Assembly (NCBI GenBank): GCA_002722565.1
Contig: PBMG01000001.1
Coordinates: 186,001-250,000, forward strand
Direction: 5' to 3'
DNA: 64,000 nucleotides
Origin: Acidimicrobiaceae bacterium
GTDB lineage: Bacteria; Actinomycetota; Acidimicrobiia; Acidimicrobiales; Poriferisodalaceae
How positions within the stretch are numbered: position 1 is the stretch's first letter; each line of letters opens with the position of its first letter. A program made the translations under genes and the position numbers. Under the pieces are notes generated by a model. It did not search any database, was not told the DNA's origin, and saw only the letters and a list, made by a program, of their open reading frames with translations. Shown in pieces: positions 56,520 through 64,000 of this stretch.

Positions 56520-58443
56520 GATCTAGGCCGGCCTTCAGTTTCTCAATTTTGATAGACGCCGCCTTGAACTCGGCAGTACCGCTTTTGGGGTCCCACTCGT
56601 CATTGGTGATTAGGTTCAGGTCGACAAGTTCTGGGAAGTGGAAGGTTGTAAAGGCCAAGCCACCCGGTTGGTCACCTTTGATGTCAATCTCCATTTCAAG
56701 GCTGCCGCGTGGCGAAGTAACTCTCACCAGCTCGCCCTGCACCAAGTTGAGTGAAGCAGCGTCAGCTGCACTCACTTGAAGCTGCTCCCCTGACCTGATG
56801 GGCGACTTGTAGCCTCTCGACTGAACGCCTGTGTTATATGAGTCCAATGCTCGGCCTGTCGTGAGGCGGATTGGGTATTCCTCGGAGAGCTCCTCTTTGG
56901 GGCCTTCGTGATCAGTTAGCGAAAACGGTGCTCTAGGGTTGCCACCGAGGTCTTTGTCCCACAGCCATGAGTGCAGAAACGGGGTTCCCGGATGATCTAT
57001 GTCGGGACATGGCCACTGAATCCCGTCAAGCGCTTCGAGTCGTTCATAGGACATCCCCGTGTGCATTGGTGACAGTGAGCGGACTTCGTTCCAGAGTTCT
57101 TCGGCACTTTCTGCTGACCATGTCGCTCCGAGCCGCTTAGCCAAGTCGCCAATGATGAGGTGGTCATGGCGCGTGCCTTTGGGGCCGTCTACTGCCGGCC
57201 TGACCCGTTGAACTCGTCGCTCGCTCGATGTCACGGTGCCATCTGCTTCAGCCCAACCGACTGTGGCCGGGAAAACGACGTCAGCAAGTTCCGCTGTCCG
57301 CGTCAAAAAGATGTCCTGGACTACTAGGAAGTCGAGCCCTTGCAGTAGCTTTCGCGTGTGGCTTACGTCGGCCTCTGAGTCGGCCGGATTCTCTCCAATC
57401 ACGTAAAGCGCTTTAATTTCCCCTTGGTCCATTGCCTCAAACATCTGCGTCAGGTGGAGTCCGGGACGTGGGTTGATATCGACGCCGTACATCGCGGAAA
57501 ACTTCTGACGGGCGTGATCATCGGTCACATCCTGAAATCCGGGCAGTTTGTTAGGGAGTGCGCCCATGTCGCCACCCCCTTGCACGTTGTTTTGCCCGCG
57601 TAGAGGAACCAGGCCTGAACCCCAGCGACCGACGTGTCCCGTCAGAAGTGCCAGGTTGCAAAGCGAGAGTACGTTGTCGACTCCGTTGTGATGTTCTGTG
57701 ATCCCAAGTGTCCAAAGAATCTGCGCCGTTGGAGCTTCGGCGTACCTGTGTGCTAAGTCTTTGATCGCCGCTGGTGGAATCCCGGTAATTTCTGACGCAT
57801 AGTCGAGCGTGTAGCTTTCGACGTGTTCGGAGAAGGCCTCAAAGCCACTTGTCGCATGGTTGATGAATTCCCGATCGTGCAGATTTGCGTGGATGATTTC
57901 TCGAGCGAGGGCGTTGGCTAGGGCAATGTCTGTTCCTACATCTAGGCCCAACCAAGAGTCGGCGAACTTCGCAGATGCGGTACGCCTGGGGTCGACAGCG
58001 TACATTTTGTTGCCGGCTTTGAGTCCCTTGAGGACATGGTGAAAATAGATCGGATGAGCCTCTCGAGCGTTAGAGCCCCATAGGAGTACGAACGCCGCTT
58101 CCTCGACCTCGAGATACGAAGAAGTACCTCCGCCTGCTCCAAATACTGTCGCCAGACCGACGACGCTGGGTGCGTGTCAAGTTCTATTGCACGAGTCGAT
58201 ATTGTTTGAACCAATTGCGGTCCTCATGAACTTCTGCGCCGCGTAGTTCATTTCATTCGTGCTCTTTGAACAGCTAAAGAGCCCGAAGGCGGAGGGACCG
58301 TGGTCACGCAGTACTTGGCGAAACTTCGAAGCCACTGCTGCTAGCGCCTCTTCCCATGATGCTGGTCGCAACACGCCGCCTCGGCGGATAAGTGGCGTTT
58401 CAAGACGTGGTAGCGGCTGCGAATATCGAGTCCTTTGTGGCAT
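56512..58443 (-). CDS. fdhA: Formate dehydrogenase alpha catalytic part, selenocysteine-containing
   Basis: A 643-residue molybdopterin (or tungstopterin) subunit oxidising formate to CO2, read through an in-frame UGA at 58177-58179. Up to UGA the chain is MPQRTRYSQPLPRLETPL... ending NNIDSCNRT; after it comes HAPSVVGL, so the active site is CNRT-Sec-HAPSV, matching known formate dehydrogenases where Sec or Cys is followed by His. Sec is residue 89. PLRGQNNVQGGGDMGALPN carries the expected catalytic Arg. ATG 58443 has GGAG five bases upstream. The N-terminal 4Fe-4S part is missing and lies at 53917-54783. Without recoding the gene would appear as two fragments (58177-58443 and 56512-58005); no frameshift is needed. 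Confidence 0.88.
58148..58179 (-). promoter_or_regulatory. Bacterial SECIS-like hairpin after the UGA codon
   Basis: Directly after the UGA (58179-58177) come 12 bases, then GTCGTC (58164-58159), loop GGTCT (58158-58154), then GGCGAC (58153-58148). This is a six-pair stem (one G-U pair) capped by GGUCU. The E. coli fdhF SECIS has the same GGUCU apical loop, starting about 18 bases after its UGA, as it does here. It is the signal SelB would recognise for selenocysteine insertion. Confidence 0.8.
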
Positions 58444-58597
58444 GTCGTCTCCAAAGCCGCGTACAGAGGTCAAGGGCCTGTGTTTCAGTCTAGAACCGAA
58501 GCTCGATGAGTCAGTTGTTCTTGTTTCACTATCCGGAGCATTCTTAGGTTCGATCGACGCCCGAGGGATTAGCTTTTTGCAACCCCATCTGAAATGC

Positions 58598-58614
58598 TGT
58601 TCCACTATGTGGCA
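58598..58614. promoter_or_regulatory. IclR-type operator candidate between iclR and fdhA
   Basis: TGTTCCACTATGTGGCA with the inner inverted repeat CCAC-TAT-GTGG. It shares 14 of 15 core bases with the site before the corrinoid operon. It starts 37 bases before the iclR start codon and about 155 before fdhA, so it could control both directions and give autoregulation. Confidence 0.6.
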
Positions 58615-58634
58615 CACATCGGACCCGACCTGAC

Positions 58635-59378
58635 ATGTCTGGCGTTCAGTCGGTGCAACGTTCTTTCGCGATTTTGCGGGCGTTAGCGACAACTCCGATG
58701 GGAGTTACCGAAGTGGCAAAAGCGGTCGATCTCCCCAAGAGTACCGTTGCACGACTGTTATCGGCGTTGGAGAAAGAAGGGGCAGTCGGTCAAGACTCGG
58801 CGCGCGGCCAATACCGAATAGGTGACGCTTTGTCCCTGATGGTTAACGAGACTCCTGGGGGTAAGAGCCTTACGGCGCTGTCCTATCCCTATTTGACGCT
58901 TTTGGCTACTGAGTTTGGGGAAACTGCCGGTATTGGCTTCTGTGAGGGGAGTCAAATTTTTTACGCTGATCACGTCGAACCGGACGCCGCGGTGCAGGTC
59001 CGAAGTTGGACAGGTGAGTATGCACCGCTTCATCTCGTTCCTTCAGGTTTAGTGGTCCTTAGTCACCTGTCGGCCAGTGAGCTGGACGCCTACCTAGGAG
59101 GGGATCTAAAGCGGACTTCGTCTCGGAGTCTGACTCAACCATCCGCAATTCGAGCGCGCCTTGATGCCGTGCGCCGCCAGGGCTATTCATGGGGTTTTGA
59201 GGAGTTTGCCGAAGGCCTAAATTCAGTCGCCGCGCCTGTGCTTGGGCCAGAGGGCGCACTTGTCGCAACCTTGCACGTGCATGGCCCCGCATACCGGTTT
59301 CCAAAAGATGGGGATTCCGACGCTATCGGATTGCGACTATCCGACGTTTGTGCTGATTTGGCTCGACATTTGAGATAA
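58635..59378 (+). CDS. IclR-family transcriptional regulator
   Basis: A 247-residue regulator. The N-terminal winged helix is VQSVQRSFAILRALATTP then VTEVAKAVDLPKSTVARLLS (recognition helix). The C-terminal IclR ligand-binding domain runs from about residue 75, with YPYLTLLATEFGETAGIGF and LNSVAAPVLGPEGALVATLHV. It lies between the divergent formate dehydrogenase operon and the convergent ETF/demethylase operon. Three similar dyads nearby make it the probable local controller. The effector is unknown; a betaine-pathway metabolite is a reasonable guess. Confidence 0.92.
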   Translation: MSGVQSVQRSFAILRALATTPMGVTEVAKAVDLPKSTVARLLSALEKEGAVGQDSARGQYRIGDALSLMVNETPGGKSLTALSYPYLTLLATEFGETAGIGFCEGSQIFYADHVEPDAAVQVRSWTGEYAPLHLVPSGLVVLSHLSASELDAYLGGDLKRTSSRSLTQPSAIRARLDAVRRQGYSWGFEEFAEGLNSVAAPVLGPEGALVATLHVHGPAYRFPKDGDSDAIGLRLSDVCADLARHLR

Positions 59379-59382
59379 GCCC

Positions 59383-60363
59383 TCAGGTGGTTCCGCGTCT
59401 GCGCTTTATCTCATCAATGACAGCAGGCACCACTTCGTGAAGGTCTGCAATTACTGCATAACCCGCTTTGGTGACCATATTCGCTTCGGGATCGGTGTTG
59501 ATAGCCAGGATATTTTTGGAGGCCATTGCACCCACCCAGTGCTGGATGGCGCCTGAAATACCGCAAGCAATGTAAATTTCTGGTGCAATGCGGGTCCCCG
59601 TCTGACCCACTTGGTCAGCGTGGCTCCGCCAACCGTTGTTGGTTACAGCTCGGGAACAACCGACCTTGCCCGACAGTAATTCAGCCAGCTCCTCAAGCGG
59701 CGCGAATGCATCTGCCGAGCCGACTCCACGACCCCCTGAGATCACGACCGACGCTGTGGAGAGAGTCGCCCCCTCGGTCAGGGTTGTTCTCTCCTGCACT
59801 AGGGTCCGCGTTAGGGCCGAGTCAACTTCCACCTCTAGAAGCTGAAGGGTCACTTCGCTTGGCGTGGCTGATGGGACAGGTTCTACAGCATGATGGGCAT
59901 AGGAAAGAAAGAGGAAGTCTCCGGATACCGTCACATCTTCCAGCAACGATCCGCCCCATTGTGTCCGGGTTATCGCCCAATCTGCTTTGTGTTCGACCTC
60001 GACGCAATTCGCGACGAACGGCATGTCTGATCGAGCACTGGCCTGGGCAAGGACTTCATTGCCCTTGTCCGTTCCAACCGCCACGATCACCCGAGGGTCG
60101 CAGAGCTTCAGTAAATCAGCGACTGCCTGCCCCCAAATCTCTGGCCCGTAGTCAGTGATCAAGGGCGATGTAAGAATTATTCCTTCAGAAATCCCATATT
60201 GAGAACAAGCTATTTCGAAATCTGAATCAAACGAGCCTACGCAAACAGCCACCACCGATTCGCCAAGGTTGGCTGCTAGGGCAGATGCTGCAGTAAATGC
60301 CTCGTGGGTGGCTGGATCTGTCACCCCACGGTCATGTTCGGCGAGAACATATACCCCGGGCAT
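59383..60363 (-). CDS. etfA: Electron transfer flavoprotein alpha subunit
   Basis: A 326-residue FAD-binding subunit that takes electrons from dehydrogenases to ETF:quinone oxidoreductase. The C-terminal FAD domain shows VVISGGRGVGSADAF, GCSRAVTNNGW, QVGQTGTRIAPEIYIACGISGAIQHWVGA (parts) and AINTDPEANMV. The ATG at 60363 shares a base with the etfB stop (TGATG). Last gene of the demethylase-etfB-etfA operon. Confidence 0.94.
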   Translation of the reverse strand: MPGVYVLAEHDRGVTDPATHEAFTAASALAANLGESVVAVCVGSFDSDFEIACSQYGISEGIILTSPLITDYGPEIWGQAVADLLKLCDPRVIVAVGTDKGNEVLAQASARSDMPFVANCVEVEHKADWAITRTQWGGSLLEDVTVSGDFLFLSYAHHAVEPVPSATPSEVTLQLLEVEVDSALTRTLVQERTTLTEGATLSTASVVISGGRGVGSADAFAPLEELAELLSGKVGCSRAVTNNGWRSHADQVGQTGTRIAPEIYIACGISGAIQHWVGAMASKNILAINTDPEANMVTKAGYAVIADLHEVVPAVIDEIKRRRGTT

Positions 60364-61130
60364 CAAAGAACCCCCAGTTCGTCTAGGAGATCAACAATTT
60401 TTGTTGCTGCCTCGGGCCCATCACCGAGAACTTCGGTTTCAGTGACCTTTTCTTCTGGACGGTGAAGCCGAACTAATCTTTGTGTACCTGCGGGCACTTT
60501 GGTTTCAGTGGTCTGGATCTCCGCCTTTTTTGAAGCTAACCGGCCCTTCATCGTGGGATACCGTGGCAGGTTGATTCCTTCCTTAATGCCTAGAACAGCT
60601 GGTGTCGGAAGTGAGTAGACCTCAATGCCGCCATCGACCTCGCGGCTAGCGGCTAGGGATTCACCTTCCACTTCTATGCCTTTGATGCCATTTACTATCG
60701 GGCGATTTAGCGCTACTGCTACTCGGACGCCGACTTGGTAGCCACCTGCGTCAGCTGACTCGTTCCCGAAGAGGATCAGATCAAATATTCCGGTCTCTGC
60801 TTCTAGCTGGTGAACAGCTTCACCGATGGATGCTGCAGTCTGCTGCGGGTCCCAGTCTTGACCGGTGTCGTTAAGCACCAGCGAGAAGTCGGTCCCCCCT
60901 ACGCTGGCCGCGTAGCGCAACTGTTCCTCAGCTTCGGCCGGGCCAACCGTCAGTACGCAGACAGAACCACCGTGTTCTTCTATTAGCTGTGCCGCTTCTT
61001 CGAGTGCGCACTCTTCGTGGGGGCTGGTCGTGAAGCCCAAATGTGCTGTGTCAACACTTAAGCCGTCTTCAGTCACGTTGATGCGTGACCCGGGAGCCGG
61101 GACCCTCTTTACACAGACCAGGATTCGCAT
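60363..61130 (-). CDS. etfB: Electron transfer flavoprotein beta subunit
   Basis: A 255-residue AMP-binding partner of EtfA. It opens MRILVCVKRVPAPGSRI and has SPHEECALEEAAQL, LTVGPAEAEEQLRYA and LFGNESADAGGYQVG, all typical of EtfB. AGGA seven bases before the ATG. It lies 31 bases after the dehydrogenase gene, which is probably its electron donor. Confidence 0.94.
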   Translation of the reverse strand: MRILVCVKRVPAPGSRINVTEDGLSVDTAHLGFTTSPHEECALEEAAQLIEEHGGSVCVLTVGPAEAEEQLRYAASVGGTDFSLVLNDTGQDWDPQQTAASIGEAVHQLEAETGIFDLILFGNESADAGGYQVGVRVAVALNRPIVNGIKGIEVEGESLAASREVDGGIEVYSLPTPAVLGIKEGINLPRYPTMKGRLASKKAEIQTTETKVPAGTQRLVRLHRPEEKVTETEVLGDGPEAATKIVDLLDELGVL

Positions 61131-61161
61131 TCGATGTCCTTTGGATACTGCTCGGCCGTCT

Positions 61162-63687
61162 CTAGGCCTTCATGCGTTCGTTGTTTGGATCGAAGAGTGC
61201 CAAGTTGGCGCCGGAAGCGGCCACTGTGACGGGGTAGTGCTCGTTTTGATACATCACCTGTAGCTGTGTGCCGACCTCGCAGAGCTCAGATGGAAGGTAC
61301 GCCATTAAGAGATATTGGCCGACAGAAGGGGCATTTCCAGCTGTCGTCACGCGGCTAACCCGACCCTTAGCGTCCACTATTCGATCACCATTGGGAGTCA
61401 AGATCGGTTCGTTACCGGCCCCCATCGGAAATCTTCGGTAGCCGGCTTCACACGTTAGGTCTTCGACCGTGAGAACGCATAGCTGCGCGCAGGGCTCTTC
61501 GTTTCGTGCCGCTAGGTAGGCCTCTTTTCCAATGAAGTCGGCTGCCTTGACCTTCGGGCGCGCCAAGCCGGATTCCACCGGTGTGTATTCGTCTTCGAGC
61601 TCCGAACCCATCAGGCGGTAGCCCTTCTCGAGCCGGCCGCTAGTACCGTATACGGCGGCTCCAACTGGTCGGAGCTTGACGGAGCTTCCGGCCTCAATGA
61701 TTGCGTCCCATAACGCAAGTCCGTGTTGCATTGGCGTGTAAACCTCGAATCCAGCGTCGCCAACGTATGAGACTCGGAACATTTCTGTCGGGATCCCCGA
61801 AATCAACACTTCCTGGTGTGATCCGTATGGGAAGGCGTCTTGACTTAGGTCATCCTCTGTTAATGAGGACAACAACTCGATGGACCTCGGTCCCCATACG
61901 CCCAACGTGCAAACTGCATTAGTTCGGTTCTCAAATTGCACTGACCCGTCACCTGGGAGGTTCTCCCGGAACCAGTATTCATCGCGGCCGCCATCGAAGG
62001 CGCCAGTAATAATGCGGAACCTATCCGTTGCCAATCGCAAAATAGTCAGGTCAGATCTGAAGCCTCCGGACTGGTTTAGGACTGGTGTGTAAATGGAGGA
62101 CCCCACTGTCAGGTCGCATTTGTTGACCACCATCCGCTCGATGTAATCCAAAACTCCGGGTCCGGACACTTCGAAAATTTGAAACGCCGAGAGGTCAACT
62201 ATTGCAGCGTGCTCTCGCATGTGGAGGTGCTCCGCATCAGATATCGGCGTCCACCAGCGAGAATCCCACTCGTGCTCGCGACTTTCGATGTCATATTGTT
62301 CGACAAGGTCGGCGTTCGACTCGTACCAGTGTGGGCGTTCCCAACCGCCTGCTTCGAAATAGAAAGCCCCCAGCGCATCGGTTCGTGCCTTTAGGGGGCC
62401 ATTTGTTACGTTTCTGCGGGTAGCCCATTGCTCTCGGGGATGGACGATTCCATAGGTTTTATTGAAATGTTCTTCGGCGCGAGCCTCGATGTGGTGCACG
62501 TTCCGTTGTTGTGGGTAGAAGCGGGTAACGTCGGCCCCATGAGGGTCCGTGACATGGGGGTATCCGTATGTCATCCACTCGGCCATAAGGCGCCCAACTC
62601 CGGGTCCTTCCTTGATCCACACAGCAGCGGCAGACCAGAGGTTTTCCACTTCCACTGTTGGTCCGAGTACTGGGTTGGCGTCCGGGGTTAAGGACAACAA
62701 GCCATTAATCGCGTACTTAATTTCGCCATCTCCTAGGAACTCCATGAGTTCTATGGCCTCTTCCATTTGCTGGTCAAAGTCATCAGCAGTAAACGGCATC
62801 TCAGTCGGACTGAGGGCTGCTTCGTCGTTAGATGGAATGTCCTCCACGCGGTGCAAAATTGGGCGGTGAGCGTAGGAGCCGACCTCCATGGAACCAGCGG
62901 TCTGTCGCTCGTAGCAGAAGGTATCCATATCGCGGACAATCGGATAAGCCAGCTCTTGCTGCGTTTCGACCAGCACATCGAAAGGCCCAACGTCTGCCAT
63001 CTGGTGCACGGCTGGCGTCAAGGGAATGGTCGCGCCTGCCATTTCGGCTATCCGGGGGCTCCAAACGCCGCACGCCACGACGACCGTTTCGCATTCGATG
63101 CGGCCCTTGTCGGTGACCACGGCTGAAACTCGCGGTTTATTTCGACCTTCAGCGGTCTCAATATCGAGCACTTCGGTGTTGGCGAACACTGCAAGGTGGC
63201 CGGCCTCTTGTGCCTTCTTGCGCATTTGAGTTCCGGTCTCAAGTGAGTCGACGGCGCTCACGCTTGGTGTATAAAAACCACCCAAAATGATGTCTTCAGA
63301 GACGAAAGGTACCAATTCTTTGACTTCGGACGGAGTGAGTAGCGAGGAATGGATCCCCCAGCATTTGGCTGACGTCATCCGCCGCTTGAACTCCTCCATC
63401 CGTTCCTGTGTCCGTGCAACCTCTATGCCTCCGCAGGTGTTTTGTAGCCCCATCTCTTCATATTGACGTTGGCTTTCCAGAGTGAGATCGACAATTTCTT
63501 TCGAGTGGTCGACGGGGAAGATGAAGTTGGACGCGTGCCCCGTTGACCCACCAGGGTTTGGTAAGGGGCCTTTGTCGAGCAGGACGATGTCTTCCCAACC
63601 CATTTCGCTTAGGTGGCTGACAAGGCAGTTGCCGACAATACCGGCACCGATGACAACGCACTGCGCCTCTTTGGGGAAGTCACTCAC
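61162..63687 (-). CDS. Dimethylglycine/sarcosine dehydrogenase (FAD oxidase plus GcvT domains)
   Basis: An 841-residue two-domain demethylase. The N-terminal FAD-dependent oxidase domain has QCVVIGAGIVGNCLVSHLSE, GGSTGHASNFIFP (near the site of covalent FAD in related enzymes) and VVVACGVWSPRIAE. Residues from about 400 form an aminomethyltransferase-like (GCV_T) folate-binding part (MREHAAIVDLSAFQIFEVSG) and its C-terminal barrel (YLAARNEEP, GRVSRVTTAGNAPSVG). It removes N-methyl groups, passing C1 to tetrahydrofolate and electrons to ETF. GTG 63687 with AGAGGA upstream is chosen over the longer frame to 63735. Dimethylglycine fits the neighbouring betaine genes, but sarcosine cannot be excluded. 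Confidence 0.88.
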   Translation of the reverse strand: MSDFPKEAQCVVIGAGIVGNCLVSHLSEMGWEDIVLLDKGPLPNPGGSTGHASNFIFPVDHSKEIVDLTLESQRQYEEMGLQNTCGGIEVARTQERMEEFKRRMTSAKCWGIHSSLLTPSEVKELVPFVSEDIILGGFYTPSVSAVDSLETGTQMRKKAQEAGHLAVFANTEVLDIETAEGRNKPRVSAVVTDKGRIECETVVVACGVWSPRIAEMAGATIPLTPAVHQMADVGPFDVLVETQQELAYPIVRDMDTFCYERQTAGSMEVGSYAHRPILHRVEDIPSNDEAALSPTEMPFTADDFDQQMEEAIELMEFLGDGEIKYAINGLLSLTPDANPVLGPTVEVENLWSAAAVWIKEGPGVGRLMAEWMTYGYPHVTDPHGADVTRFYPQQRNVHHIEARAEEHFNKTYGIVHPREQWATRRNVTNGPLKARTDALGAFYFEAGGWERPHWYESNADLVEQYDIESREHEWDSRWWTPISDAEHLHMREHAAIVDLSAFQIFEVSGPGVLDYIERMVVNKCDLTVGSSIYTPVLNQSGGFRSDLTILRLATDRFRIITGAFDGGRDEYWFRENLPGDGSVQFENRTNAVCTLGVWGPRSIELLSSLTEDDLSQDAFPYGSHQEVLISGIPTEMFRVSYVGDAGFEVYTPMQHGLALWDAIIEAGSSVKLRPVGAAVYGTSGRLEKGYRLMGSELEDEYTPVESGLARPKVKAADFIGKEAYLAARNEEPCAQLCVLTVEDLTCEAGYRRFPMGAGNEPILTPNGDRIVDAKGRVSRVTTAGNAPSVGQYLLMAYLPSELCEVGTQLQVMYQNEHYPVTVAASGANLALFDPNNERMKA

Positions 63688-63824
63688 TCTTGGTCCTCTT
63701 TTGCTCTCTACTGCCCGATCTAGGCGGCCGGCCAATGGTACACGCCGCCTACTTTAGTTAGTCCATCAACCCGGTCTACAAGGCAAACGGCGAAGGGAAC
63801 CTCATCTATTCTGTATGATGGAAC

Positions 63825-63843
63825 TGTTCCGCAGAACGAAACA
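63825..63843. promoter_or_regulatory. IclR-type operator candidate between demethylase operon and fhs
   Basis: TGTTCCGCAGAACGAAACA: outer halves TGTTCCG and CGAAACA form an inverted repeat with one mismatch, and the left half matches TGTTCC(A/G)C of the sites at 43713 and 58598. It is overlapped by a perfect GGAAC-T-GTTCC dyad (63820-63830). It lies midway in the 247-base divergent region, 138 bases before the demethylase start and 92 before fhs. Confidence 0.5.
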
Positions 63844-63934
63844 ATAACCGTCGTCGGGACTTCCTGTCTACGACCAGCTCAAAGCCGGCCCGTTGCAAAC
63901 GCCCTGATGGTGGTGCATTAGAAGGTAGATCCAA

Positions 63935-64000
63935 ATGGCATTTCCTAGTGACCTTGAGATTGCAAACTCTGCGTCTCTGTTGCCCTTAGCTGAGGTCGCA
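63935..64000 (+). CDS. fhs: Formate-tetrahydrofolate ligase, N-terminus only (cut by window edge)
   Basis: The first 22 codons only: MAFPSDLEIANSASLLPLAE then VA. The PSD(L/I)EIA opening is the well-conserved start of formyl-THF synthetase. In this setting it probably runs in the formate-releasing direction, giving ATP and formate for the formate dehydrogenase in the same island, or else traps formate. GAAGGTAG lies upstream of the ATG. The identification rests on few residues. Confidence 0.7.
   Translation, partial: MAFPSDLEIANSASLLPLAEVA

Noticed and set aside
58177-58443. The UGA as an ordinary stop, making fdhA a pseudogene of two fragments
   Set aside because: The frame is uninterrupted on both sides, the UGA falls on the active-site Sec/Cys codon, and a SECIS-like hairpin follows at the expected distance.
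59526-60158. A 210-codon open frame on the plus strand opposite etfA
   Set aside because: Antisense to a clear etfA; its product has low-complexity, Pro/Arg/Ser-rich composition typical of a shadow frame.

Overview
The window looks like a chromosomal segment of a free-living, probably marine, actinobacterium of Acidimicrobiia type. The evidence is a complete Pup-proteasome locus (arc, dop, pup, prcB, prcA, pafA), an F420 gene (fbiC), a mycothiol-type DsbA-like reductase, and many marine-style demethylation genes. The class is inferred from gene content and order; no rRNA gene is present. Genes are tightly packed, with many ATGA, GTGA and TAATG overlaps and frequent GTG or TTG starts. I saw no tRNA, rRNA, insertion sequence, prophage or CRISPR array, and no gene-free stretch exceeds 300 bases.

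Left part (1-11 kb): fbiC (cut by the left edge) behind an HxlR regulator with a perfect inverted repeat at its promoter, then transaldolase and transketolase, a FIST-domain sensor, a LON-domain protein, small membrane proteins, tRNA m1A methyltransferase TrmI, a MarP-like membrane protease and a small ferredoxin.

Housekeeping block (11-34 kb): the Pup-proteasome operon, DUF3866 and signal peptidase I, TatA/TatC, a HelY-type helicase, an orphan lipid-kinase-like domain, a long two-part ThyX-like protein, GNAT, Nudix, an enoyl-CoA hydratase, and a ParC/ParE topoisomerase pair. From 34 to 43.7 kb there is an alkyltransferase-like protein, a D-aminoacylase-type amidohydrolase, redox proteins, a large SNF2 helicase and prolyl-tRNA synthetase.

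Right part (43.7-64 kb): this is the most interesting region and looks like an island for stripping and oxidising methyl groups from methylated amines such as glycine betaine. It holds a corrinoid methyltransferase operon (corrinoid protein, DUF1638, PF13769 protein, methyl-THF methyltransferase, ASKHA activator, non-pyrrolysine MttB homologue), transporters, a choline-dehydrogenase-like GMC enzyme, an NAD-type formate dehydrogenase operon, an IclR regulator, ETF beta/alpha, a dimethylglycine/sarcosine dehydrogenase, and the start of formate-THF ligase at the right edge. Two features stand out. First, the formate dehydrogenase catalytic subunit carries an in-frame UGA at the selenocysteine position, followed by a bacterial SECIS-like hairpin. 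Its N-terminal iron-sulphur part is encoded separately at the far end of the operon, so the usual alpha subunit is split. Second, similar TGTTCC(A/G)C-type inverted repeats lie before the corrinoid operon, between iclR and fdhA, and between the demethylase/ETF operon and fhs, suggesting one IclR-controlled C1 regulon.
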